Translations under genes and position numbers: made by a program
Notes under the pieces: generated by a model
The model's input: only the letters and a program-made list of their open reading frames with translations
Told to the model about the DNA's origin: nothing
Database searches by the model: none
NCBI GenBank assembly: GCA_022457065.1
Contig: JAJGBQ010000001.1
Coordinates: 6,200,001-6,264,000, forward strand
Direction: 5' to 3'
DNA length: 64,000 nt
Source: Curvularia sp. ZM96
Lineage: Eukaryota > Ascomycota > Dothideomycetes > Pleosporales > Pleosporaceae
In this document: in pieces, positions 45,584-56,873 of the stretch
How positions within the stretch are numbered: the first letter of the stretch is position 1
How the letters are laid out: every line of letters begins with the position of its first letter

Positions 45584-47041
45584 ATGGAGCCCGCAGAAAT
45601 CATAGCGTCTGTGAACCGGGAGAACGAAGAGTTACAGAAGCAAAATCATCAACTTCAGGACCAACTTCTCAAAGCGCATACGCAGAACAACATTTACTAC
45701 CAGGAATTACAAGACCAAGCTTTTCAGATATGTGTGGCTAATGAGAAACTCACTAATTCCAACCATCATATCTGCTTTCTACAAAGTTACATAGCTCATG
45801 TCGAACACCAATCAGATCAAGCAAGGCGAGCATGTAAGGAGACGACCGAGTATTATGAACGGGAAATTGCCGCCGGAAAATGGTCGCGTCACCAGTGGAA
45901 CCAGGAAGCGGCAAAACTCAGTTCCAGAGCAAGGGATCTTCATCACAGTGCCTTCACCAACTTCAAGGCTAGCAATACAAGTGATGAACAGAAAAAGGAC
46001 CTCATACAGAAGATCATGGAAATCGAGCGTACCGTTGCGTTGAAAGAAATCGAGAAAATCAACCTCAAGCAACGCCTTGAGGATAAAAAAGCTCGTCTAA
46101 AGCAGGTTTGCATCACCTCTTCTGAAATAATCAAGGATCGGGACGTTTTGAATCGCAAACTTGCTGAGGCGAACGTTGTGCTTCGCTCGGAGGCGGGAAA
46201 GACGAAACGCGCTCTTGGCAAGGCCAAGGACGAAAGGGAAAGCTTGCAAAAGAAAATCAGAGATGCGGAGGAAGAATTACGAAAGTGCCGAGAAACAGAG
46301 GAGCAACTGAACGAGGCTATCGAGAGGGAAGGACAACTTGAGAGTGAATGTCAGCGTTCGCTTGCCAAAGCAGAAGATCTCCGATTATCGAATGACTTCT
46401 ACAAGAGCGAGGATGCAAGTCAGACGCAAACTATCTCTAATCTAAAAAGATTGGTAGCAGAATTGCAGAAGACGGAGCGGAACGAAGGATACACCAAAAC
46501 TATCGCCGCCCACAAGGATGAGATTGCGCAGCTTGTTGCGAACCAGAACCGTCTTGAAGATGAGGTTCAAAAGTATGAAAGAATCGCCCGTAAGGCTTTA
46601 GAGAACATGAAGAAGGCAAATATGGAAAAGACCAAGATTGAAAATGAGGCAAAGAAGGAGGTGGCTACCTATAAAGGACATGCTCTGGCTGCAAAACACA
46701 CGCTACTCGCCAGCCTATCGGATACTAAGTTTGGAATAGCCATCGAAATTGTTAATAATGTTTACAAACGGTTGAAAGATAAAGATTCCCCGGAAAAGGC
46801 AGAACAGGCGATTCACAACATCCATGGCTATCTCGAACAGCAATTCAAGACGATCGAAGACTATACCACGAGTGTAATGTCAAACGGTGCTGAGGTACGA
46901 GGAGTGATACAATTCCTTCAAGACCATATCCCAAAGGAAGTAAGGCCAGATAACTTTGGGCGCTTCATGGATGATGTACGAGGGTTGCAGCATACGCTCG
47001 AGGAAGCGGCTACGAAGAGGAAGAACGAGCTCAACATCTAG
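45584..47041 (+). CDS. Long coiled-coil protein
   Basis: A single-exon 485-residue protein, almost wholly charged and helical. Heptad-rich segments run through most of the chain (EELQKQNHQLQDQLLKAH; EKINLKQRLEDKKARLKQ; RDAEEELRKCRETEEQLNEA; NRLEDEVQKYERIARKALEN). The C-terminal about 120 residues are less regular (LASLSDTKFGIAIEIVNNVY). No signal peptide, membrane helix or catalytic motif is present. Similarity to myosin tails or SMC arms would be compositional only. A structural or scaffolding role is inferred. The ATG follows AACATGG, a good context. Confidence 0.72.
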   Translation: MEPAEIIASVNRENEELQKQNHQLQDQLLKAHTQNNIYYQELQDQAFQICVANEKLTNSNHHICFLQSYIAHVEHQSDQARRACKETTEYYEREIAAGKWSRHQWNQEAAKLSSRARDLHHSAFTNFKASNTSDEQKKDLIQKIMEIERTVALKEIEKINLKQRLEDKKARLKQVCITSSEIIKDRDVLNRKLAEANVVLRSEAGKTKRALGKAKDERESLQKKIRDAEEELRKCRETEEQLNEAIEREGQLESECQRSLAKAEDLRLSNDFYKSEDASQTQTISNLKRLVAELQKTERNEGYTKTIAAHKDEIAQLVANQNRLEDEVQKYERIARKALENMKKANMEKTKIENEAKKEVATYKGHALAAKHTLLASLSDTKFGIAIEIVNNVYKRLKDKDSPEKAEQAIHNIHGYLEQQFKTIEDYTTSVMSNGAEVRGVIQFLQDHIPKEVRPDNFGRFMDDVRGLQHTLEEAATKRKNELNI

Positions 47042-47801
47042 CCCAAACGTTCACTAGATTATCAGCTTACCTCTTCATAAGAAAGCGAGATGCCATGCAA
47101 GGCGATCTGCACACTGAGTATTGTGGTGTTATAGCACAAGACTAGACTGTCGGCATATGTTGAGACTTCTTTTTGGCGTTAATAGATACATTCTCCATTT
47201 AGTTCACTACTTTTTTCAGCTTCTCGTGACTATTAATCCACTTGTTCTCGATCATGTATTATGCCACAGTACGTAGCTAATTAGACTAAGATATTAATAG
47301 AAAATAACAATAAGATTATGAAGAAATGTTTACACATTAAAAGACATGATGTATGAGAAGAAGATCTTGAACTTAGCGCATTAGGAGACTGCATAAACGA
47401 GACTAGATACAAGTTGCTATATTGTTGATCCCGTTACTATACAAAATAATAACAACATTTTTTGCAACTGATGGCGCATAATCAAAATGGCAGTAGTATC
47501 ACACATACATATGGATTAGAGTTAGTCATACTTGCGGTCCGTATGCAGGACTCGTATCAATAATTATATAAAGTAAGGCAAGGATGTCACTATAGGTGCG
47601 TCAGGACAAATAGGATGGCATAGAGATCATGTTTAACTATGAATAGGGCTTTTCTGCAGATATATAATGTTATATGCAACATGCAGCAAGGACGTAGCGC
47701 TAATAACGGGCAATTATTGAGGTAATGGCCACGTTTAAAAACTAATAGGAGCTTGGATTTTACTATACTTAAAACGAAGCAAGAGAACCCTAGATAACGT
47801 A
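47042..47801. other. AT-rich intergenic region
   Basis: Non-coding, AT-rich, with no recognised repeat. It is unlike the RIP block because CA/TG dinucleotides are still common. Confidence 0.4.
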
Positions 47802-48355
47802 CTAATGAGCACTAGGAGTGGCCGTATACTTTGAAACGACCGAATTTCCAGCACCTGCCCCTGGACAAATCGATGAAGTAGTCCCATTTCTGCACATGTA
47901 ACTGCCTACTTGCTCTTTGAAAGTACTAGATACTTCCTTCAGGCCAGGATACCATTGCCCTTCTTCTTCTCCAACTTTATATACCGTATTACATGTATCA
48001 TCACTAAATAATTAGAGGCTTACTTACAGACTTCACATAAGATCCGACATACCTAAAGAATTGGCAGCACAAACCTAAGTCGATTGCAATGGAAGCGACA
48101 TCATTAAGCCTGTCAGCGGCGACGCAGCGGTCCGACGATATAATTGGCGCAGCACATTCCCTCCATGCTGTGTTCGAGCAGAAGTGCAACTTTGACCACC
48201 TGTTAGCTCTGACTATAAGCGTCTAATGTTTTGCCTACCCTTCGCGGGCAATCAGCTTGCTCAACCCTATTGTGCTGAAGATCAATCATCATTGTTGATT
48301 GGGCGAGGACATTTCCTAAAAATGCGCTCGTAAAGCACCAATGTTGATATCGCAT
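47802..48355 (-). CDS. Small secreted cysteine-rich protein, betagamma-crystallin-like pattern
   Basis: The two 3' exons are well supported: 48053-48199 and 47802-48003, split by a 49-nt intron (GTATGT...TTTAG). They read HFCSNTAWRECAAP, SSDRCVAADRLNDVASIAID, LCCQFFSDDTCNTVY, GQWYPGLKEVSSTF, then SYMCRNGTTSSICPG. The C-x(n)-LND-x-AS-I and C-x-F-x(4)-C spacing is reminiscent of betagamma-crystallin-like secreted proteins of fungi, an unverified comparison. The 5' exon is uncertain. An ORF from ATG at 48355 to 48239 has a signal-peptide-like start (MRYQHWCFTSAFLGNVLA), but its only obvious donor (GTAGGC) does not match the phase of the next exon. It is thus either a misread 5' end or a mutated gene. 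Confidence 0.5.
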
Positions 48356-48552
48356 TTTGAGGTGAAGTGAAAGTTTAATTCTAAGCTGCAGACTTGACTA
48401 GCAAAGGCCATGTTCCGACCCTATTATATATTCCAAAACCTAATATATTGAGGTCTGCTCTATTGCGAAACGCATTTTTGCGAGGACTTCTATTTATGCA
48501 GGCGGACTACTAATTGAGCAGCATATATTTATCCTTGGGCTGTCCAGAATAG

Positions 48553-49218
48553 TCAAGTAAGCGGTCTAGACTTCAATAGAACTACTGTTAGATAGTGCAC
48601 ACGACGAAGACGCATAGCCTCTCTGGCAAGTGACTGCATCTCCTTGTCTAGATCTTGAAGATTGGAAATCAGGCTTTCCTTCCCACGGATTTTGAGTAAC
48701 ATCTGAAGGGTTTCGAATGTCCCATAGCAACTCAACTTTTGTATGTCCAATACCAGCTTCCATTCTTGTGGCTTGTCCTTCTGCTTTTCCCGATAATCAA
48801 TGAAAGTCGCGAGCAATTGGGAGATGTCTTGCAAGGCCCTGACGAGCGCACGATGAAGCTTTTCGTACAAGCTAGGGCTTAAGAGAGTTACTATAGGCTA
48901 GCGAGGAGGTTTGTGCGAGACTTACTCATTAGTGAGTTGTATTGAGAGTTGTACCAAATTCCAAGCCGTGAGCAACGAAGACGTGCTTCCATCCTCTAGA
49001 GCTTCTCCTCTCTCCAGTGTCAAGGCAGCAGCATCACAGAGGTGCTGGAAGAAGATAAAGGGGTACCTGACTTCCTCGTATTTGGCAGCCTCATTAGAGA
49101 GCTTGGAGAATTGAGCGATACCAGGGGAAAGCGTGGACCGGACTTGCGTAGGACAATCCACCCAAAGCTGAAGTAACCTCTCTAGCTCCTTTGCGTTATA
49201 TCGGAGTCTCTCTTCCAT
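48553..49218 (-). CDS. Orphan helical protein (205 aa)
   Basis: Exons 48926-49218 and 48553-48877 with a 48-nt intron (GTAAGT...CTTAAG). The product is all-alpha in appearance (NAKELERLLQLWVDCPTQVR; LLTAWNLVQLSIQLTND; YEKLHRALVRALQDISQLLA; LDKEMQSLAREAMRLRRVHY). No domain is recognised; helical bundle adaptors, including fungal HeLo-type domains, have a similar look, but I see no diagnostic motif. It shares a 266-bp divergent promoter with the orphan gene at 49485. Confidence 0.6.
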
Positions 49219-49484
49219 AGTAGCGATTGGACGGTAGTGTGCGAGATCCTTGAAGCACTTGAACGAGGAATGACACTAGAAAGGTCTATATAGCATTTGG
49301 TCATGAGGGAACAGTCGAATGGTCCTCGTGATTGCGTGCACTGGAGGTGGTCTTGGCGTTAGAACCTAGCCGCCAGGCCGTTTGCCAACCCGGCAACCCA
49401 TCTGGCAGCCGATCTGTCAGCCTACCTAGCCGCTGACCTGGCAACCCCGACACTCACCTTCCTACCCACGCTGTCACTAAGAAC

Positions 49485-50130
49485 ATGCAGATCTTCGCAA
49501 TCGACCAAGGCTCTGATCGAAAGATATTATTGCATAGCATTGAGAACGTCGTGCAGCTTCAGGCGGACGAACTCCAGACCTGCGTGCAAGCATTAGAAAC
49601 AGTCGAAGCCATCGTGCGAGACGCTCGAAAATTGAAGAACATTCTGTCAAGCCTTGAGCTTTCTACCGCCCGGTATCGACGTCTAAGAGCCGAGGAAAGG
49701 ATTCCATGCATTGTCGACAATTGGCACTGGTACTCTGACTGGCCCTCTGGTCGGCTCTTCCAACTTTTCCTATTACCAACCCCGGACTTCCGCTTCATCG
49801 TTGATGATGTATCAAGAAGGGACTTCGCGAAGAACAAGTTTCCGGAGAGGAACATTCCTCAAGCTTTCCTGAAGCTGTTAAGACAGCGACAGGCTGGATT
49901 ATTACTCAAGAGTATGTTCAAGAACGTATCGAAAGCACTGCTGACCACATGTAGAAATGAATGTCGATGAAGAGACTCGTCCTGGGGCGGGAGAGCGGAA
50001 CGCGGGGGAGACCACAACACCTCCTCCATCAAGTTCGAACAAACTGAAAAACCAGGCGTCCATCCTCGAACCTACCGCCCTCGAAGATGCAGACGTCATG
50101 CATGCTATGCTAGGAGACAATGATGTGTAG
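49485..50130 (+). CDS. Orphan two-exon protein (200 aa)
   Basis: Exons 49485-49911 and 49955-50130 with a 43-nt intron (GTATGT, gctgac branch, TGTAG). The N-terminal about 55 residues are a likely coiled coil (ENVVQLQADELQTCVQALET), then a Trp-rich part (CIVDNWHWYSDWPSGRLF), a basic segment, and an acidic Pro/Ser-rich tail (ETTTPPPSSSN; EDADVMHAMLGDNDV). No family is recognised. It is divergent from the helical orphan at 49218 and convergent with the orphan at 50235, 104 bp away. Confidence 0.58.
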
Positions 50131-50234
50131 TATTCCCCGATCGAACTTTCTGTTTCGGAGAATAACGGTCTTTGGACCGGGTCGGGCACTCAATCCGTTT
50201 TGCAAGAAGGAAACTGGATCCCTTGGAACTACGA

Positions 50235-50740
50235 CTAGGTGGGCACGCCGATTCCTATTACGAGAAATACTGCTTCCCCTTGTCCGGCTTCTATTTCGCA
50301 TCGAGAAGCAACTATATAACCTCGACTAAGGGCGATGGGCTCCATTAAGACTTGTGCACTATCGCGGACTTCCAAGTGGATCCCCTGCGAACCCACAACG
50401 ACCGGGATGATGATATAGGCGGTATTTTGATTGTCTCGCTCTACAGCATTGTTTAACCTGATTGAACCGCGCGGTACTACGATCGTTTGTACGTCTTTGA
50501 TCGAGTTCACTCCTGGGAGGATCCTCTCTGCGATCGGCCGGATCTGATCGTATTAGCAATGGCAAACTCTTGATTTGTCTGTCGCACCGATTGCGCATCT
50601 TCCTGTATCTCCTTTCTGATATCTTCCGCGATACTGAGGGCAGCATGTGCCTCCAGTGTGGTTCTGTCCGTGAGTCTAACGTGGCCTGCAAGACGAGACA
50701 CTAAGGCGGCTAATCTCGACGATAAGACGAACGACTCCAT
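50235..50740 (-). CDS. Orphan two-exon protein (153 aa)
   Basis: Exons 50588-50740 and 50235-50543 with a 44-nt intron (GTGCGA, gctaata branch, GATCAG). The N-terminal exon is helical (SSRLAALVSRLAGHVRL; LSIAEDIRKEIQEDAQS). The second exon is beta-rich (ERILPGVNSIKDVQTIVVPR; AYIIIPVVVGSQGIHLEV; GEAVFLVIGIGVPT). The frame change between the two open segments is solved by this intron. No known domain is recognised. Confidence 0.55.
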
Positions 50741-52871
50741 GTCTCTTGCGCACAGCCTATCGCGTAGGTTATAAGGCCATCATCCAGAGCCGGTTGGTTG
50801 GAAACATGTCCGGCCTAGAGATGTGCTACCATGTCTCCGCATCTCAGTCAGCTAGTTTCGCGGACTTTTGTTTTTCCGCATGACAGCCCAAATAACGCTA
50901 TAAGCCGCACGTCAGTAGACAGCTACCATACGCATTTATCTCATGCAGCAGAAACCAACCGCGTTTCCAAGCGCCTTAGCCCACTATCCACCTCTACTTT
51001 CGGCTGCTGTGAGGGCAGCGGCTGCCCATGGGCCCGATCGCTATTATACCACCAACTACGACATCAATCGACAAGAATTAGCGTTCCTAAACCACGCAGA
51101 ATACGAAGGAGGATTTTATTTTGCAAGAGGGGGGAGAAGCTGCGTTGCTTGGCTGGCCTGGCTACAGAGGGGATACAAATGGGCGAACTCTGAAAAGGCA
51201 CGGCCGCGTTTTTAAGGGAGATATTGCAAAGCAGCACGCAACGGATTCGATAACCTGCGGGGTGCAGCACATAATGGAAACGACAGAAGCATGGGTGGAT
51301 GAATCGCAGCTACGAAATTTCCTGTATGGCTCGAGAGCATGGTTGCGTGTGTTGGTCGAATAGGATCTATTGAGGATAGGGTCTATAACGTTAGGTTGGC
51401 TATGGAAGTCGACATGAGGTGCAAGACAAGCTGGCATTGACCTGTGAACCGGCAGTGCCCCGCATGTGCAATGTGTTAGCTAGCTGTTCTAGCTTGAAAA
51501 TACAAATCAACAGGGGAAGTAGGAACAAGTGCCACAATTACTCTTAGAGTAACTTACCACCCTGGGTTTAGATATAGCCTGTGGCGCATTTTGGATTACA
51601 CAACGCAGTGGCTATGTGTTGCCGCCTTTATGCTAATTAACAAATCAGGCCAACAGTACCTCATTCTTTACAGTCGTTAGCGATTGCGGCTTCACTCTTC
51701 AACACGGCTGCGCAGCGGTTTCGAACAGCCCCACCTTCTGTACATAGCTTAGCGCGAGCAGTCAGCTGAACATGATTGGTCAATCTTCAGTCTCATGATG
51801 ACGAAACTTTCAGAATGCTGCCTGCAAGGGTGAAGCCGCAATCGCTAATTACTGTAGGAGGAAAAAGCACTAGTGAAGTATTTCCTTCCAATGTCCAACC
51901 TTGGATATCTCACGGAACCACACGGCTGTGTTGGTAGCGGTACGTAAAGGATGAGTCAAGGCCCATTACCGTGTTGGAGGGCCGATGGGATTGTTGACTC
52001 TCGTGCACCAGCAAGTACCCAGCACCTTCTGAACCAAGCGCACCGAGGCGTCCTCGAACGTCTTCTTGGCCTCGAATGCTAGGCTTGCCTTGAGCGCCAT
52101 CGCAGCCATCGCGCCCTAAAACTACTTGGACACCTTGAACCCCTGGCAGAACTGGCGTATCTCCTCTGTGAATGCAACAACAGGCGATAGATAAGATGGG
52201 GAAGGCGTAGAGGACAACCGCTGTGACCCAGATGATCTAGTCCAAATTGGGTTGGCGGAAATAATCACAATTAACCTAATTACAAGGGGTGAAATTAGCG
52301 ATATTCCGCGCGTTGTTAGAACATTAAATTGAAGTACAGCATGCGTCACCCCACGACTGATTGCTTGATATCCTCTTGTTCTGGACCTCAATCAAAGGAC
52401 GCTATCAACCTACATCTGTTACACAGTTATTTATCGTCAAAGCACCCAGATCTAGCTCGTAAGTATAACTACTAAATGTGTTCAAAACAGGGTTTGGTAT
52501 AATAGATTGGATATTGCTCGCTACTTCAGCCTAGAAAACCCAAAGCAGGGTGTAAACAACTGCTCTATACTATTCATATGTTTGGATGTCCTTATTACAT
52601 CCAACTGGCCTCTGTACAGGGCAATTACCCTGGTACGGAATCCATTTTTTCGCTCATACAAGTACCAGCCAGATACTAGTTAGATATAGGCTCAAGAGAA
52701 CAGGAGTTCTTGACGCATGGGGCTCCATTTAACACTTGTATCCAGCAATTCCTGCACATAGAGTACTTAACAGCACTAAATCTCAAACTAATATTCTGTA
52801 AATTGAGCTTTCCTCCCTTAGTTACATATCAGGCAGTAGAACATTGGCTAAATTTATAACAAGTCCCGCTC
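50741..52871. other. Gene-poor region with one MITE
   Basis: Apart from the MITE at 51671, nothing is supported. Overlapping short frames at 50831-51437 on both strands have no domain or splice support. Antisense sequence around 51960-52391 may be a decayed gene (AMAAMALKASLAFEAKK reading), but it contains stops. Confidence 0.4.
51671..51854. mobile_element. MITE-like element with TIRs and TA target site
   Basis: The left end (cagtcgttagcgattgcggc...) and the reverse complement of the right end agree at 26 of the first 29 bases. The element is 184 bp, starts CAGT and ends ACTG, and is flanked on both sides by TA (51669-51670 and 51855-51856), as for Tc1/mariner-class non-autonomous elements. 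The interior has no coding frame. Confidence 0.75.
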
Positions 52872-53864
52872 CTACGCATTATACCTTGTGCTAGTGACAC
52901 CAGCAAGAGAATGTGTTGACGGCCTTATTCTAGACACTTCTCTTGTGCTCTGGGCACGAATACAGCCTGAGAGAATCGCTAAAAACGCAGCGAAGACCAT
53001 GGCAAAGACCATCGCTCCAATGCTGATGACAAAGATCTTGCCCGCCTCTATCTCTACCCAGGTTGGTAGCTGTTCGATAGTCCTAGTGACGCTATGCTGC
53101 ACAACAACAAGCAAGATATAGGGCACGCAGCAGAGAAGACCTACGCCAAAATGAAACATCGTCTGCTTCCTGGTGCCAATATTTTGAACAATACTCGCGA
53201 AACGAGTGGGATATCCATATGCAACACAGTAAGATAGCAGCAGCAGAGTGATGAATGACAGGGACCCCGCAATCAAGCAGCCAAGCACTGCTGTAGGTAG
53301 GCTATTTAGGTTAGCTGGCAATAAAGACAGATCCTTTACACGCGCTTGTATGGCATCTTTAAGCGGAATTGGCAAGTCTTGGATCTTGTCCAATACCAAT
53401 GCCGAGATAGTAAGTCGCGAGCTGCCGCAGGACCGACCGTGCTTGAACCTAACGCAGAGCACGATCATGCCGAAAGAGCAATTGAACGGCATGTACTCTT
53501 CGATCTGGGGCAGAGAGGCTGCAGCATCGGGAGTATTTTTAACTGCAACGCTTTGAATCCTGTTAGCCCCACGCTTTATGTCTTGTAGGTCGCGCTGTAA
53601 AAAGCTTGGCGGAGGCGACTTGGTGAGGTTAAACTAGGCTAGTTTAGCTTGCTATATCGGTCCAACGTGTAGGCCTGGGGGGTAACTTACATTGAGGGTG
53701 AATAGACCTGCCGTAGCGGCCTGTTCTGAGAGCAGGATCCAGAAAGTCGTAGTAGTAAGAGCGACAGCAAGCAGCAAAGTAACAGCTGTGACAACCCAAA
53801 TTGTCTTACTCGAAGTGTTGAACATGTTTAGACTAGTATCTAGTAGTATAAGGCGACGTCCCAT
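52872..53864 (-). CDS. Four-TM integral membrane protein of unknown function
   Basis: Exons 53691-53864 and 52872-53633, split by a 57-nt intron (GTAAGT...GCCTAG), give 311 residues. Predicted helices are TIWVVTAVTLLLAVALTTTTFWILL (about residues 20-45), AVLGCLIAGSLSFITLLLLSYCVAY, MFHFGVGLLCCVPYILLVVV and KIFVISIGAMVFAMVFAAFLAIL. A 120-residue loop between helices 1 and 2 carries an NLT sequon and Cys residues, as in fungal SUR7/PalI- or claudin-like tetraspan proteins. That is topology similarity only. The first ATG is used; a second in-frame Met lies 13 codons in. Confidence 0.65.
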
Positions 53865-54214
53865 ATCTACATTTAGGCAGTCAGGCAGCGCAGGTCCATT
53901 CTGGGCTTACTACGAGGGTGCCAGGAGCGGACCACGGAAGACCAAAACAGCACCTTTTATACTATAGGTCCTGGCTATATTCTTAGAGGCGTAATACTAT
54001 GTAGCTGTACATGCTCAGTCGGAGCTTAATTACCTAGCGCTTACTCCTCGGAGCGCAGCCCCTTACATCCATCACCATTAGCCGAAAAACACTCTACGTC
54101 GAGATGGACTAAACTTTGAATATCACATCTTTATGTAACGCGACTCTATCTGATCACCTTCGACTCTTGGATGGCATCACGAGAATTCTGAGGATAGGTA
54201 CAACGACTCAAATA
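53865..54214. other. Intergenic region
   Basis: No gene seen; presumed promoter of the membrane protein gene. Confidence 0.4.
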
Positions 54215-55351
54215 TTAACTTAGAGTGACTCTCCAGTCCAGGGTGCGAAAGTTGGCTACTTCAAGGACGAGCTGTATGTTTGGCACTTGCGTGAAATCGA
54301 TCGCTGCGCGCGAACCTGAATCAACACCAAACGAAGATGTTCTATAGTGTGCGACCAGCTGGCGCGTAGAAACGTCGTCGCTTGAAAACTGATCTAGGGG
54401 AGTTAATTCCAACGATTGTACACCCGCAGCTGTGAGCGACCATTTCCTTAACCGACAGCGTCCGGTATATAGATGAAATAGCTGGCTCATTGTTAATATG
54501 AAACCTAGTGAACTGAGCGAGGCACTATGTGCTGCACCGCGAGTCTTTCTTTTTATACACGTCGTAATGAGCGTTGGTTTTAGAGGAAAACGTGGTAGTG
54601 ACACAGATAGTGGGTTTGCTCCTACCATCCGCAGCGCGTCCAGTGGTGTTAGCCTAACTTCTTTGCAAAAACGGTCGCGCAAAGAAGGCACATACACCCA
54701 CAAATCAACTGTGCGATCTGGAACATCGTCTACCTTATACCAAGACCCCTTAATAGGATTAGGAGACGCTTGCATTGGCGCACTAAAACTCATAAGAAAG
54801 TCTCCCTTCGCATCTGTGTCTGAAACAGCGCGAACGCGGCCGAGTTGATACTTGTCACAATTAAACCGTACAGGGTTAGAATGCCCTGTAGTGCTAAATT
54901 CGACTAGTGAGTCGAGCGTCGTCGCTGTTGGCGTGAAAACTGGAAATGTGCCCAATAAGTAGATTGTGAGCCTTCCATTCCCGCGAGAATCCAAATAACG
55001 TTCCGTCGCGTGCAATCGCTGCTCGAGTGCACAAGCGCCCTCTCCAAGCAACATCAATTTCATGCCCTCTCGTGAAAGTCTTTCAACCGCAGGTACATCC
55101 CACACCAGATCTCGGATCGGCCTGAGATATCTTTCTTTTTCCTTCGCAGTCAAAACGCACAACTTCAAGTTAACTAACTTTGCTGCGTCGAAGGCGGACA
55201 CACTATCCAAGATTCTTCTCCGAATCGGCGAAAGAAAGAGAAGGTACCCAAGAGACCCAATGCTTTTTTCCATATCGCCACTTGCAATATCTTCTTGGCG
55301 ATTGTCGGCGAACTTTTCGTCATACAGAAGTTGTGGGGACAGCCTGGACAT
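54215..55351 (-). CDS. Hypothetical protein, F-box-like layout possible
   Basis: A single-exon 378-residue protein. The N-terminal part has LGYLLFLSPIRRRILDSVSAFDAAKLVNLKLC, a short helical segment that could be a divergent F-box-like module, followed by a mixed alpha/beta region (GRLTIYLLGTFPVFTP; PDRTVDLWVYVPSLRD) and a basic stretch (CIKRKTRG). I recognise no clear family, and the F-box idea is weak. The start ATG at 55351 follows an in-frame stop region upstream. Confidence 0.55.
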   Translation of the reverse strand: MSRLSPQLLYDEKFADNRQEDIASGDMEKSIGSLGYLLFLSPIRRRILDSVSAFDAAKLVNLKLCVLTAKEKERYLRPIRDLVWDVPAVERLSREGMKLMLLGEGACALEQRLHATERYLDSRGNGRLTIYLLGTFPVFTPTATTLDSLVEFSTTGHSNPVRFNCDKYQLGRVRAVSDTDAKGDFLMSFSAPMQASPNPIKGSWYKVDDVPDRTVDLWVYVPSLRDRFCKEVRLTPLDALRMVGANPLSVSLPRFPLKPTLITTCIKRKTRGAAHSASLSSLGFILTMSQLFHLYTGRCRLRKWSLTAAGVQSLELTPLDQFSSDDVSTRQLVAHYRTSSFGVDSGSRAAIDFTQVPNIQLVLEVANFRTLDWRVTLS

Positions 55352-55713
55352 GTCTGTCAGCCTTTTTTGGATAGAGAATGGAGTGATTACATCAAGACTA
55401 GAGAATCCGCTTAAGCTGAATGAGCACTCAGCGCGGGATACATATAGTAAGTGCTCGGTAGTTCATGATCTTATAAGAAAAGATTGGGTAGCTATACGTC
55501 AATAATGTAAGGGCAGGAAGGTCAGCCAGATATCGCGTGCCTAGCGTCATGATAAGATGACGCAGAGGCACGTGCGTAGCACTACCAATAGTATCTAATC
55601 CCCGTACACATCATAAGCAAGGGTTAGTAACCTCTTGAAAACACTAGCCCCTAAGGTATATAAGCTGTTTGAGGGCACGGTAGTCTACCATCCGGCCTTT
55701 GGCATTGCACAAG
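55352..55713. other. Divergent intergenic region
   Basis: The region between two divergent genes has no supported coding sequence. Confidence 0.4.
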
Positions 55714-56721
55714 ATGGAAAGGACAACGAACAAGTAGGTCTTACAGTGAAGTACCTGTTCAAAGCTAAGCCTCCAAAGTACCGATATACTCGACTTCAAT
55801 CCTGCTTCTCCAAACATTCGGGCGCTTCAGACCTCATTACGCTCTATATTATCTGAAGATGAAAAGTTTCAAGCATGCATAGCTATACGGAAGGAGATGC
55901 TTTCACAACAGAAAGAAGCTGACTGGCTATTTAAAAAACTGAACGAGGTTATGATAGAAGAGTGTTATCAGTATAGGATGAACGAGCAGCCGCAGCTAGA
56001 CTCTCTTTTCGATGCGAAGCAATGGGAGCAGTTCGTCAACACGGCACAATCTAAGATCAGGATGAGTAAGCAGTGTCTCGCTCCGCTTATTAAGACAGCC
56101 GAGTATTGGGGTATGAATAAAGTCAAATACTATGAGTGGGCTTCAATGGGACTCAAGTACTGCGATGTACTTGCAGCAGCAGCTTCTCAAAATCCCGTCT
56201 GGGAAGACGCTCGGGTCAAGCTTAACCAGCTACTTTTGAGAAGGATTACAGAAGGGCGTTCTCTAAGAAAGACAGCGAACCCTTTCTACCTGGTCGATTT
56301 GGAGCACCTTATTGCTTGGACAGGCAAAACCGACTTTGAAAAGAAAGGCCGCAGAGCATACACGTTAAAGTATGAGACAATTGCCGAATCCGATCTGCCA
56401 GTTGACTATGTACTTGACCGGTTCGGTGTCATTGCAGCTGCAGCATGTCAAACTGCTTCATCAACATTCACCGCGACGGAACTTGAAGTCCCATATCATC
56501 CGCACAAAGCTGCAGATATATTCACGAGAAGTACAACAGCCATCTTGAATAGCCATCTTTCTCAGCGATGTGCTCGTAACTGGAAAGTATTGCGACTGCT
56601 TCTTGTACAGGGGGGTTGTGTATTAACTATGCTTGCTTTGCTTATATGTACAAATACAGGCGATCATTTGTATTCTATGTACATTAGCATAATCGAAAAG
56701 ATAACACAAATCTTTGACTAA
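55714..56721 (+). CDS. Orphan protein with C-terminal hydrophobic segment (320 aa)
   Basis: A 20-nt first exon (55714-55733) and exon 55779-56721, joined over a 45-nt intron (GTAGGT...CAAAG), give a frame of 320 residues starting MERTTNNTDILDFNPASP. The body is helical and charged (KEADWLFKKLNEVMIEEC; WEQFVNTAQSKIRMSK; KVKYYEWASMGLKYCDVLAA). Near the C-terminus is a hydrophobic stretch (LLLVQGGCVLTMLALLIC) that could be one membrane helix. If the small exon is wrong, the protein starts at the ATG at 55897. No family is recognised. Confidence 0.5.
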
Positions 56722-56873
56722 GATATCAGCTAGGAGGCGCAGGAGAGAATCAAATGATGCATGTATGGACAATGTTAGCCGTTCCATCGCTAGATTAGTT
56801 AACTTGTAACTACTATTTGAGTTTTATTTTTGCGATAAAAAGGACTGGGACAGCATCTTCATAAGCCTGCTAG

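Noticed and set aside
50831..51437. Overlapping frames on both strands
   Set aside because: None has family resemblance or splice support; they contradict each other.
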